Below, piece by piece: positions 8,118 to 15,282 of a stretch of DNA of 64,000 nucleotides (the stretch's first letter is position 1; every line of letters begins with the position of its first letter). The stretch spans positions 1 to 64,000 of the forward strand of contig NZ_QUCY01000010.1 of assembly GCF_003474385.1 (NCBI RefSeq), read 5' to 3'. Below the pieces are notes generated by a model, which was not told where the DNA came from, searched no databases, and was given only the letters and a program-made list of their open reading frames with translations. This stretch comes from Senegalimassilia sp003474385 (GTDB lineage Bacteria > Actinomycetota > Coriobacteriia > Coriobacteriales > Eggerthellaceae). A program made the translations under genes and the position numbers.

Positions 8118-8150
8118 GATGCTCTCGCTGAATAGGGTACAGATAGCTTT

Positions 8151-8159
8151 ATTGTAGCA
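8151..8159 (-). promoter_or_regulatory. Extended -10 promoter of the L,D-transpeptidase gene
   Basis: On the minus strand TTGC is followed by TACAAT (-10 at 8151-8156, TGC at 8157-8159), 34 bp before the start codon. Confidence 0.5.
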
Positions 8160-8185
8160 ACGTAATACCCAAGGAGCGATACCTT

Positions 8186-8620
8186 GTGGATATTTTCGAT
8201 ACGATAATTACGGCCATCGGGCTGCCGATTCTCCAACCGGCACGGGATGGCCGAATGCGATTCGGAAATGAATGGACGATGAAGCCTAGTCTGGATGACT
8301 AGGGCAAGGTCGAGGGCTACGGCTTCGCGGAGAAGATCGCGGACTGTGCGCGCATCCTGGTCTACGTAATCGCCGCCCTTGCCGTCCTCGTCTCGGCAGC
8401 AGTCCTGTGCGAAAACCAGGCGAGCGGCGCGCAGGAGATGCAGGCATCGCCGGCCCGCACCGACGGCCCCATATACGACCTGCCCGAAGGCATCGGCCAG
8501 GAAATCGTGTGCGACGAGCGCAACCGCGAGTACCTGCTGCTGACCACCGAGCAGAGCGGCGTGTTCCTCATGCCGTACCTCGACGAGGACGGCGAGCAGG
8601 AGATCATGCCGCAGGCCTAG
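8186..8620 (+). pseudogene. Small membrane protein gene interrupted by an in-frame TAG
   Basis: AAGGAG at 8171-8176 precedes a GTG at 8186 by 9 nt. The frame runs 38 codons (VDIFDTIITAIGLPILQP and onward), meets TAG at 8300-8302, then stays open in the same frame to 8620. The part after the stop has one clear membrane helix (ILVYVIAALAVLVSAAVLC) and an outer tail with CDERNREYLLLTTEQSGVFL then MPYLDEDGE. That tail recalls small DUF6440-type domains; this is a guess from pattern. The first ATG after the stop would give only 60 aa without the helix. Either a nonsense mutation (CAG or TGG to TAG), a sequencing error, or readthrough. A terminator follows at 8628. Confidence 0.6.
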
Positions 8621-8627
8621 AACGCAA

Positions 8628-8655
8628 AGAAGCCGCCCCGTATGGAGCGGCTTCT
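8628..8655 (+). terminator. Terminator after the interrupted small gene (also faces tmRNA)
   Basis: 9-bp stem AGAAGCCGC/GCGGCTTCT with a 10-nt loop and a pyrimidine-rich tail. It lies between the small plus-strand gene and the tmRNA 3' end and can serve both strands. Confidence 0.7.
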
Positions 8656-8724
8656 TCTATTCGACGAGCAATACGAACGCCCGCCTAACGACGAACACCT
8701 GCATATGTTCGCCTACTGAACAGT

Positions 8725-9095
8725 TGGTGGAGGCGCGGAGAATCGAACTCCGGTCCATACTATATTATCCCTCAGGCTCTACAAGCTTATCCCATTATCG
8801 GAATTCGGAACCCGTCGGTCAACGGGCAAACGTTAGGGTTCCTAGTCGGTTCGATCTTTATCGAAGCCATACCGTCCACGTGCTTCGATGCAGTCCCCCT
8901 AAAATGACGTCGCGTCCGAGCCGGGGACAACCCGGAGTTGACGTGCCAGGTGCTGTTTAGGCAGCCATGGCGAGCGCCGGAGCGCTCTGAGAGTTGTTCT
9001 TGCCAATTAACTTGACGGTACCCCTGTTTAACGTGGCGAGGAGACCACGACCTGCTCCTCAGTTCAAACATACCATGTCGAAACCAGTCGCCCCC
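8725..9095 (-). ncRNA. ssrA: Transfer-messenger RNA (tmRNA)
   Basis: 371 nt. The 5' end GGGGGCG pairs with 3' CGCCTCC before ACCA, and the tRNA-like 3' part has GGAGTTCGATTCTCC. On the minus strand the resume codon is GGC (9002-9004). The tag reads GKNNSQSAPALAMAA then TAA (8957-8959), preceded by the alanine from the tRNA-like end. The hydrophobic C-terminus is the ClpXP-type degron. With SmpB it rescues ribosomes stalled on broken mRNAs and marks the product for proteolysis. The smpB operon lies directly upstream on the same strand, a common arrangement. Confidence 0.97.
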
Positions 9096-9182
9096 GAGAA
9101 GCCGGCTTTACAGCCGAGTCGGGACGCTGCGGTCCACCTTGTCAAAGTGCACGGCGGCAAGTCGCCGAACGGATTGATAATC

Positions 9183-9599
9183 TTACTTCAAAATCGAGCT
9201 GAAGTCCAATGCGCTTTTAATATCGTCAAACGCGCCCTTAAATTCCGCGGCCATTTTCACGCCGTCCTTGAAAATGGCGTTCATGTCGTCGGTTGCCTGC
9301 TGCACGCCGTCACGCGTGATGCCCAGGCTGCCATCGTCAGCGACTTCGCCGCCGGCATCCTCGTCCTCGTCGCCCTCGAGATAAAGATATTCGGCTTCCT
9401 CGCCGTCTTCCATGATGACGAAGCCGATACGGTTGCCCTGGTCGTCTTCAAGGTATCGGACGATATCATCGTCGGAAAGCTCGAGCTCGACAACCTCAAG
9501 ATCTTCGTCGGCGGCAGGCGCCTCGTCAGCTTGAGGGATATCCTCCGCGACATGCTCCGAGATTCGCTCTTCGGCCTCCAGGGCTTCCTGATCGCTCAT
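9183..9599 (-). CDS. Acidic protein of unknown function, translationally coupled to smpB
   Basis: 138 aa, not recognised. The first 100 residues are strongly acidic, with runs such as ELSDDDIVRYLEDDQGN and LEGDEDEDAGGEVADDG. The C-terminal third (TRDGVQQATDDMNAIFKDG and onward) is a predicted amphipathic helix. There is no signal peptide, membrane helix or metal motif. Its ATG overlaps the smpB stop codon by one base (TGATG), so translation is coupled to SmpB. The tmRNA gene follows about 90 bp later. The context suggests, but does not show, a link to ribosome rescue. Codon use and GC match neighbouring genes, so the reading frame is likely real. Confidence 0.75.
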   Translation of the reverse strand: MSDQEALEAEERISEHVAEDIPQADEAPAADEDLEVVELELSDDDIVRYLEDDQGNRIGFVIMEDGEEAEYLYLEGDEDEDAGGEVADDGSLGITRDGVQQATDDMNAIFKDGVKMAAEFKGAFDDIKSALDFSSILK

Positions 9600-10063
9600 C
9601 AACGGCTCCTTTCCTTCAACGCGCGTTCGATCTCGCGCTTCGAGTCGCGCTCGGCCATAGCGGCGCGCTTGTCGTAGTTCTTCTTGCCGCGGCACACCGC
9701 CAGCTCGACCTTCACCAGCGAGCTTTTGTTGAAGTACATCTTCAACGGCACGAGCGCCATGCCCTTCTCCTTGGTCTGCTGCTCCAGTTTGCGGATCTGG
9801 TTTTTGTGCAGCAGCAGCTTTCGCTTGCGGTCCGGGTCGGGGTTCGCGATGTTGCCGAAGGCGTACGGGGGGATGTGGACGCCATGCAGCCACACCTCGC
9901 CGTGGCGGATGAGCGCGAAGCAGTCGGTGAGCTGGCAATGGTTGTCGCGCAGCGAGCGCACCTCGGTGCCGGTCAGGGCGATACCCGCCTCGTAGGTTTC
10001 GAGAACCTCGTAATCGTGCAGCGCCTTGCGGTTGCGCGCGATGTCTTGGGATTGCTTTTTCAT
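9599..10063 (-). CDS. smpB: SsrA-binding protein
   Basis: 154 aa. SmpB binds the tRNA-like domain of tmRNA and mimics an anticodon arm in the stalled ribosome. Signatures: RNRKALHDYEVLETYEAGIALTGTEVRSLR in the N-terminal barrel, FALIRHGEVWLHGVHI, ANPDPDRKRKLLLHK, and the basic C-terminal tail ending KREIERALKERSR. GGGGGAG lies just upstream of ATG 10063. It is 4 bp downstream of the M42 peptidase gene, overlaps the acidic gene by one base, and tmRNA is next; these probably form one transcription unit. Confidence 0.97.
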   Translation of the reverse strand: MKKQSQDIARNRKALHDYEVLETYEAGIALTGTEVRSLRDNHCQLTDCFALIRHGEVWLHGVHIPPYAFGNIANPDPDRKRKLLLHKNQIRKLEQQTKEKGMALVPLKMYFNKSSLVKVELAVCRGKKNYDKRAAMAERDSKREIERALKERSR

Positions 10064-10067
10064 GATG

Positions 10068-11195
10068 CTACTCCCCCTGCGCCGCGCGGGCGGAGCAGGC
10101 ATCGAGCGACACCGAACCGCAACCCGCCATGGGCACGAACGAGCCGCCGGATTCCAAATCGCGCGCAAACTGCACGAACAGGGCCACGGTTGCGTCAAGA
10201 TCGTCCAGGCAGATGACCTCCGTGGGCGTATGCATATAGCGAAGCGGCACGGACACCAAGCCCGTGGGGATGCCGGCGCGGCTGACCTGGATGGGCCAGG
10301 CGTCGGTGCCGGAATGGCCGGGCAGCGCCTCTACCTGATACGGGATGCCCGCCGCCTTGGCAGCCTTGACAAGACGGTCGAACACCCGCGGGTTGACGTT
10401 GGGCCCACGGCCGATGACCGGGCCGCCGCCGCATTTGATGTCGCCGAACTTGGCATGGCTGATGCCCGGATAGTCGGTGGCGTGCGTGACGTCGAAGGCC
10501 ACGGCAACATCGGGGCTCACGCCGAACGCCGAGGTGATGGCGCCGCGGGTGCCGATCTCCTCCTGCACCGTGCATGCGCAGGTGACATCGCCCGCGCAAC
10601 CGCCGCCGGCCGCCAGCTCCTCGAGCACGCGCGTGATGACCCACACGCCGCATTTGTCGTCGAAGGCGCGCGAAACGCCCATGTTCTTTCCAAAGCGCTC
10701 GAAGCCCACGCCGAACGTGATGACGTCGCCCACCTTCACCAGGCGCTTGACTTTCTTGGCGGGAAGGCCCATGTCGATGACCAGGTCGGACAGGGGCGTG
10801 ACCTTGTCGCGTTCGCCCGCCGAAATGAGGTGGATAGGTTTGCGGCCGACGATGCCGCGCAAAGGATGCTCGGCCCCGGAGGCGTGCACGTCCACGCGAA
10901 GCCCCGGCAAAATGGCGGAATCGACGCCGCCGATGGCGGCGACCGACAAGAACCCGTCATCGGAGACGTTGACCACCATCAGGCCGATCTCATCCATATG
11001 GGCGGCCAGCATAAGGGACGGCGCCGCCCCCCTGCCTTCCAGGCGAGCATGGACCGAGCCCATGACGTCGGTGACGACCTGGTCGGCCACGCCCTCCATG
11101 CGCTCGCGCACCACGGAGGCGATGCACTGCTCGCAGCCCGTCGGCGAAGGGGTCTCGAGCAGGCGTTTGAGATATTTGCGATCTTGCTTGTTCAT
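10068..11195 (-). CDS. M42-family metal aminopeptidase
   Basis: 375 aa. Co-catalytic metallopeptidase of the M42 (glutamyl/tetrahedral aminopeptidase) family; it trims N-terminal residues from cytoplasmic peptides. Metal and catalytic residues are all visible: AAHMDEIGL (His-x-Asp, near 67), AFDDKCGV (Asp), TVQEEIGTRGA (catalytic Glu and metal Glu), AFDVTHA (Asp) and RYMHTPTEV (His). It has no signal peptide. It heads a unit with smpB, with 4 bp between them. Family members were earlier mislabelled endoglucanase; the fold and residues here support a peptidase. Substrate preference cannot be read from sequence. Confidence 0.92.
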   Translation of the reverse strand: MNKQDRKYLKRLLETPSPTGCEQCIASVVRERMEGVADQVVTDVMGSVHARLEGRGAAPSLMLAAHMDEIGLMVVNVSDDGFLSVAAIGGVDSAILPGLRVDVHASGAEHPLRGIVGRKPIHLISAGERDKVTPLSDLVIDMGLPAKKVKRLVKVGDVITFGVGFERFGKNMGVSRAFDDKCGVWVITRVLEELAAGGGCAGDVTCACTVQEEIGTRGAITSAFGVSPDVAVAFDVTHATDYPGISHAKFGDIKCGGGPVIGRGPNVNPRVFDRLVKAAKAAGIPYQVEALPGHSGTDAWPIQVSRAGIPTGLVSVPLRYMHTPTEVICLDDLDATVALFVQFARDLESGGSFVPMAGCGSVSLDACSARAAQGE

Positions 11196-11238
11196 TTGCT
11201 TCCTTTATTAAAGAAGGTCGGCGATTGAGCGCACAAAG

Positions 11239-11273
11239 GGCGCAGACGCAACGGCGAAAATCGCCGCTGCGCC
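11239..11273 (-). terminator. Hairpin after the YhcH-family gene
   Basis: Outer stem GGCGCAG/CTGCGCC and inner stem CGGCG/CGCCG with a bulge between. The T-run on the minus strand is short. Confidence 0.5.
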
Positions 11274-11310
11274 TGCAGGCCGCGGCGGCGACGAACGACG
11301 GCACCCGCCG

Positions 11311-11769
11311 TTACGCGCGGACCTTCACGACGATCTTACGCACATGGCAGGGCTCGGAGCCGAGCGTGCAGCCGGGCTTGTGCGCATCTTCGGGAGCGAG
11401 GACGGCCAGGTCGCCGGCGCGCAGCACCACATCCGTGCACTGCTCGGGCGTCTCGTACAGGCCGAAGTCGTTGCCTTCATCGAAAGGCTGGCACTCGGGC
11501 AGGCCATCCAGCTGAGCGTACTGCAAAAGCTCCTGACCGGACACGACGAACTGCACGTCGTAATAACCGCGATGCGCCTCCAACTGCTTTTCGGAAGCAG
11601 CGACGGTGTCGTATTCCTGCACGTTGGCGAACACGTCGTCGCCATCGATCTCGTTACGGCCGAGCGGCAGAGCATCCAGGCCGTCCTGCGCAAGGAACGC
11701 ATAGGCCTTTGCGAAACGCTGGTCGAGATAATCGTTTCCGTTCGCATGGGTAAGGTTGGTAACCAGCAT
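11311..11769 (-). CDS. YhcH/YjgK/YiaL-family protein (DUF386)
   Basis: 152 aa. The cupin-like DUF386 family is linked to handling of sialic acid or other sugars (relatives include the EbgC beta-galactosidase subunit). Signatures: EIDGDDVFANVQEYDT, LEAHRGYYDVQFVVSGQE with its His, FGLYETPEQ, and AVLAPEDAHKPGC with metal-binding His. The start at 11769 is chosen because AAAGGA lies 8 nt upstream; an in-frame ATG at 11784 includes that site in its own codons. It is monocistronic with a hairpin after it. No sugar-catabolic genes are nearby, so the substrate is unknown. Confidence 0.88.
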   Translation of the reverse strand: MLVTNLTHANGNDYLDQRFAKAYAFLAQDGLDALPLGRNEIDGDDVFANVQEYDTVAASEKQLEAHRGYYDVQFVVSGQELLQYAQLDGLPECQPFDEGNDFGLYETPEQCTDVVLRAGDLAVLAPEDAHKPGCTLGSEPCHVRKIVVKVRA

Positions 11770-11928
11770 ACTGATTCCTTTCATATTCACGCAGCGCGCA
11801 AGGCGCCGCCTCGTTCGTTTAGGGAAGTATACACCCCGCCGGCGGGCAGGCCGCCGCGGTAGACGGCGCCCCACGGCATGCACAAGGCAGACAAGGCCGG
11901 ACCTTTACGGCTTTGCAGATCAGCTGCT

Positions 11929-12417
11929 TTAGGGTTGCGCAGGGCCTGGCGGCACGCCCAACCTTTGGACCTGCGATTCATCAAGCACCGTGATACCCGC
12001 GTCGTGGAAGAGCTGCGCGGCAACGCCCCACCCCGGCACGAGCGCGCCCGTGAAGCTTCCATCGTACACCGTCCCGCTTCCGCACGAAGGGCTTTTCGAT
12101 TTGAGCACGGCAACCCGGCAATCGGCATCTCGCAACTGCTCCAGGCAGCGGCTTGCGCCAAGATGGAAGGCCTGCGTGACGTCGCTGCCATTCGCATCCA
12201 TCACGTGCACCGGACGGGACCCCGCGACGATCTCGCACGGCGGATGCGGCACAGGAAGGCCCCCTGCAACTTCAGGGCATATGGGAACAAGCTTATAGCA
12301 ACGGCCAAGCCGCATCACGGCGTCAACAGGCTTCGAGGACCCGTCGTAGCGGCACGGCACGCCCAGCAGGCAGGCGCTCACGGCGACAGCAGGCAATGTG
12401 TTCGGGGTTTTCTCCAT
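11929..12417 (-). CDS. DUF523-family protein
   Basis: 162 aa. The family is defined by conserved Cys blocks, all present: VSACLLGVPCRYDG, CPEVAGGLPVPHPPCEI, and LKSKSPSCGSGTVYDG then SFTGALVPGWGV. The Cys pattern suggests metal or cluster binding, but the role of DUF523 is not established. The ATG at 12417 is 6 bp after a perfect TATAAT (12423-12428) and has no ribosome site, so the mRNA may be leaderless. A TTG start 14 codons upstream (12459) is a weaker alternative. It is divergent from the NifX-like gene. Confidence 0.88.
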   Translation of the reverse strand: MEKTPNTLPAVAVSACLLGVPCRYDGSSKPVDAVMRLGRCYKLVPICPEVAGGLPVPHPPCEIVAGSRPVHVMDANGSDVTQAFHLGASRCLEQLRDADCRVAVLKSKSPSCGSGTVYDGSFTGALVPGWGVAAQLFHDAGITVLDESQVQRLGVPPGPAQP

Positions 12418-12579
12418 ACCGGCATTATAGCGCTCGAACAAGCCGGTTATTCCTACCAATATGCTACTTGGAGAGTATCAAAAAACTTCACGGACCCGAG
12501 TATCGCTGTGCTAGAGTTAGCTGCAGGAGAAGCGAACGGAGCAGGCGCCCCGACGCGAACGTCGTAGAAAGGCGATACC

Positions 12580-12948
12580 ATGAAAGTTGCAATCCCCAGC
12601 GAAACCGGCGAAGGCCTGACGAGCATCCGCAGCGGACACTTCGGCCACACACCCTGGTTCACGCTCGTGACCATCGAAGACGGACAGGTCACCAGCGTCG
12701 AATCGGTGAAAAACGTTGATCACGACGAGGTGGGTTGCGGCGGCGTCATCGAGTTTGCGCACAATCTGGGCATCGATGCGATGATCTGCGCAGGCATGGG
12801 CCAGCCGCCGTTCATGCGTTTCACGCAATACGGCGTGGGCATCTATCTTGAGCAGGAAACGCCCATGGTCGGCGACGTGGTGAACAAGTTCATCGCCGGC
12901 GATTGCGCGCGCATGGTGCTGGAAAACGCCTGCAGCCATCATCACTAA
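12580..12948 (+). CDS. NifX/NifB-type iron-molybdenum cofactor-binding domain protein
   Basis: 122 aa, a stand-alone dinitrogenase iron-molybdenum cofactor biosynthesis domain (RNase H-like fold). It begins MKVAIPSETGEGL, with the typical SGHFGHTPWFTLVTIEDGQV and a central GCGGVIEFAHNLGIDAMICAGMG block. The C-terminus is His-rich (CSHHH), a possible metal ligand. AAAGG precedes the ATG. No nitrogenase genes are in the window, so it is probably one of the orphan members seen in many anaerobes, perhaps in metal-cluster carriage. The next promoter and hairpin begin about 55 bp after its stop. Confidence 0.88.
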   Translation: MKVAIPSETGEGLTSIRSGHFGHTPWFTLVTIEDGQVTSVESVKNVDHDEVGCGGVIEFAHNLGIDAMICAGMGQPPFMRFTQYGVGIYLEQETPMVGDVVNKFIAGDCARMVLENACSHHH

Positions 12949-13003
12949 GATGCAAGTGCCGGCGGTCGCAACGCCTTGCGGCGCAAGCCGACCCCGCACA
13001 GCT

Positions 13004-13054
13004 TGCTATAATCGACACGCAGTCACAGGCCTGGGCCGCACGCCCGGGCCTTTT
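13004..13054 (+). promoter_or_regulatory. Extended -10 promoter followed by leader hairpin before the NUDIX gene
   Basis: TGC-TATAAT (13004-13012) predicts a start near 13019. Stem GGCCTGGGC/GCCCGGGCC (13028-13050) plus TTTT follows within 10 nt, then AAGGAG at 13062. It may be the terminator of the upstream gene, an attenuator, or both. Confidence 0.55.
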
Positions 13055-13072
13055 CAATCTCAAGGAGCAGCC

Positions 13073-13660
13073 GTGGGCATATACGAAGATCTGCAAGCGT
13101 TCCAACCTGCCAACGAACAGGAAGCCGCCGACCGGGGCCTTATCCTGTCGCGCTTGGAAACGGACCCCACGGTGTTCGACCGATCGTCCGTGGCCCACAT
13201 GGCATGCTCCATTTGGACCGTCGATCCCACATTCACGAAAACGCTGCTGGTATATCACAACATATACGATTCGTGGAGCTGGATCGGCGGGCACGCGGAC
13301 GGACAGGCCGACCTTGCGGCAGTCGCCTTGCGGGAGCTGGAAGAGGAAACGGGCGTTCACGCCGCGCACCTGGTGCCGTGCGGGCCGGGCAACGTGTTGT
13401 CGTGCGAGGTGCTGACCGTGGACGGCCACGTCAAACGCGGGGCATACGTCAGCTCGCACCTGCACCTGAACGTGACGTACCTGGCAGTTGCCGACCCCGC
13501 CGAGCATGTACGCATCAAGGCCGACGAGAACAGCGGTGTGAAGTGGGTGGGGCTCGATGAAGCCGTGGCCCTGTCAAGCGAACCGTGGATACGCGAACGC
13601 ATCTATCGCAAGCTCATCGAGAAGACGCGAGAGCTGGCGCCACGCTTCGCAACGCGGTAA
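13073..13660 (+). CDS. NUDIX hydrolase
   Basis: 195 aa. A complete NUDIX box GGHADGQADLAAVALRELEEETGV is near residue 65 (written here in two parts: GGHADGQADLAAVA and LRELEEETGV), with the catalytic REL-EE-TG residues. The family cleaves nucleoside diphosphates linked to other groups; this subgroup, which also resembles isopentenyl isomerase-like NUDIX proteins, has no assigned substrate. Start codon GTG 13073 is supported by AAGGAG six nt upstream. A possible attenuator lies in the leader. A short stretch resembling its last codons (RELAPR) recurs about 100 bp after the gene. Confidence 0.9.
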   Translation: MGIYEDLQAFQPANEQEAADRGLILSRLETDPTVFDRSSVAHMACSIWTVDPTFTKTLLVYHNIYDSWSWIGGHADGQADLAAVALRELEEETGVHAAHLVPCGPGNVLSCEVLTVDGHVKRGAYVSSHLHLNVTYLAVADPAEHVRIKADENSGVKWVGLDEAVALSSEPWIRERIYRKLIEKTRELAPRFATR

Positions 13661-13816
13661 GCCGGCGGTACCCGTACAAGCTGCGGCACGCCCCTTTAAG
13701 CAAAGCGCGCTACACCATGAGGATGCGCGAGCTGGCGCCGCGTTACGCCATCAAGTCAAAAACCGACGCTGACTGCGCACCTCGGTCGCAAGCCTATCCG
13801 CCCTGGGAGCAGGACC

Positions 13817-14908
13817 TCACACCATATTACCGTGGATGTCGGCATGATGGACATCGGCCCAGCGACGACGCAGCGCCACATCCGCCGTTAGGTTCGCGTT
13901 ATCGAACACAATGGACCACTGCGTGTTGCTGGTGACGTCCTCGGGGTTCGGCTCCTGCGAGGCCGTCCTGAGCGCCTTCCACGCCGTGACCTGGGCATCC
14001 TGTCCCGAAGGCGCCCCATCGAGCACCGCGGAGATGGCGTCGTAGCGCTCGCGACCGTGGCCGTACGCACCGTTTTCCTGAAACGGCGCAACCTTGTCTT
14101 GGTGCATGACGAAGAAGTTGGTGACCTGACGCGTAGGCGTGACGACGGGCATACGCTCAGGGCTATCGCAATCATATTCGATCACACGCCCATCGCCTTG
14201 CGCATCGGTGATGTAGAAATGGTAATCACGCCCGCTTGTGGCGAACATATCGTAGGAAAGCAGCAGATCAACGGCTTGCTGGGTGGTGGCTGCCCGATCG
14301 AGCACCAAACGTATGGCCATAGGCGTCGAGATGACGGGCTTGCCGGTGATGCGGAAGGTGGGCTTGCTGTCGAGCGTGAGCACCGCGCAGGAAACGCCCT
14401 TCTCGTTCACGCCGTCTAAGCAGGCGAACGGCGCCGCCAGGCACGCGAAACGCGATTTCGTCTGCAGCGCATCGACCACACCGAGGTTGTCGAGGGCGCA
14501 AAAACCGATGGATTCGTAACCGTCAGCGGGGGCAGTATGCACAAGCATGGCAGAGGTATCGAACTTGAAATCGTAGTTGCGACCCATGAACACGCCTTCA
14601 CCGCTTGCAAGCGTGAACGCGCTGCATCCGAACTGCGGCGCCTGCATATGGATGGGGACGAGCGGAAGCGCCTCGGCGAGGATGGCGTCCATATTGCTCT
14701 GATCGCTTCCAAGGCCGCGCTCGATGATGCGATCGAGGTCGTAGCGATAGGACACGTCCATGGCATAAAGGCCATACGGCCCATCGGCGGGCGCGATCTG
14801 CCTGATCGAGGCCATGGTAGCTGCGCGCGAGCCATATACGGCAGCGCCGGCACCTGCGGCGACGCCTGCGGCGGCTACCGCCACTTTCGCGATATTCCCA
14901 AGCTTCAT
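13817..14908 (-). CDS. Membrane-anchored linear-amide C-N hydrolase (choloylglycine hydrolase-like, Ntn fold)
   Basis: 363 aa. Residues 3-26 (IAKVAVAAAGVAAGAGAAVYG) are an uncleaved-looking signal/anchor. The Ntn-hydrolase part starts near Cys95 in QFGCSAFTLASGEGVFMGRN, matching the Cys-nucleophile start and following G-R-N-x-D of penicillin-acylase/bile-salt-hydrolase relatives; YDFKF, NEKGVSCAV and DRAATTQQAVDLL blocks follow. In bile salt hydrolases the Cys is residue 2; here about 94 residues precede it, so activity would need processing at Gly94-Cys95 or the protein acts differently. AAGGGG precedes ATG 14908. Substrate unknown: conjugated bile acids, N-acyl amino acids or lactones are all possible. 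Confidence 0.8.
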   Translation of the reverse strand: MKLGNIAKVAVAAAGVAAGAGAAVYGSRAATMASIRQIAPADGPYGLYAMDVSYRYDLDRIIERGLGSDQSNMDAILAEALPLVPIHMQAPQFGCSAFTLASGEGVFMGRNYDFKFDTSAMLVHTAPADGYESIGFCALDNLGVVDALQTKSRFACLAAPFACLDGVNEKGVSCAVLTLDSKPTFRITGKPVISTPMAIRLVLDRAATTQQAVDLLLSYDMFATSGRDYHFYITDAQGDGRVIEYDCDSPERMPVVTPTRQVTNFFVMHQDKVAPFQENGAYGHGRERYDAISAVLDGAPSGQDAQVTAWKALRTASQEPNPEDVTSNTQWSIVFDNANLTADVALRRRWADVHHADIHGNMV

Positions 14909-15282
14909 CGACGACCCCTTCCGTCGCGCGTCCCGAAAGCGACGCTTCGCGAACTTTTGCTCGATTATCGCACAAAACGGCATGAGTCGGAGGTTCTCCC
15001 TCTGCACGGCCCCGTTCCCCAGACATGCAGCTTCCCTTGCTCCGAAGAGCCCTTGCTCTCGCGCCGGATCCTTTTGCGACCACGGCATCGGCTTCGGTGT
15101 TCGGCAGCCCGGCGAACTCCGCGCGCGTCACACGCCGGCGCCTGTTACCGCCCTTCCCCATGAGGCGCGAAACACCGGCCGATAGGCTTAGGCTAAACGC
15201 GCTGATTGCCGCAACGCCTAGCGCGTTTGCGCTAAAATAAGCGTTTGCGAACAATGCGTTCAAGCAAGGGGAGCCGCAAGCG
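14909..15282. other. Divergent intergenic region
   Basis: 374 bp between divergent genes, with no gene I can support. Near the helicase start it has a direct repeat GCGTTTGCG (15223-15231 and 15241-15249) around a TAAAAT box, a possible promoter/operator. Confidence 0.4.
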
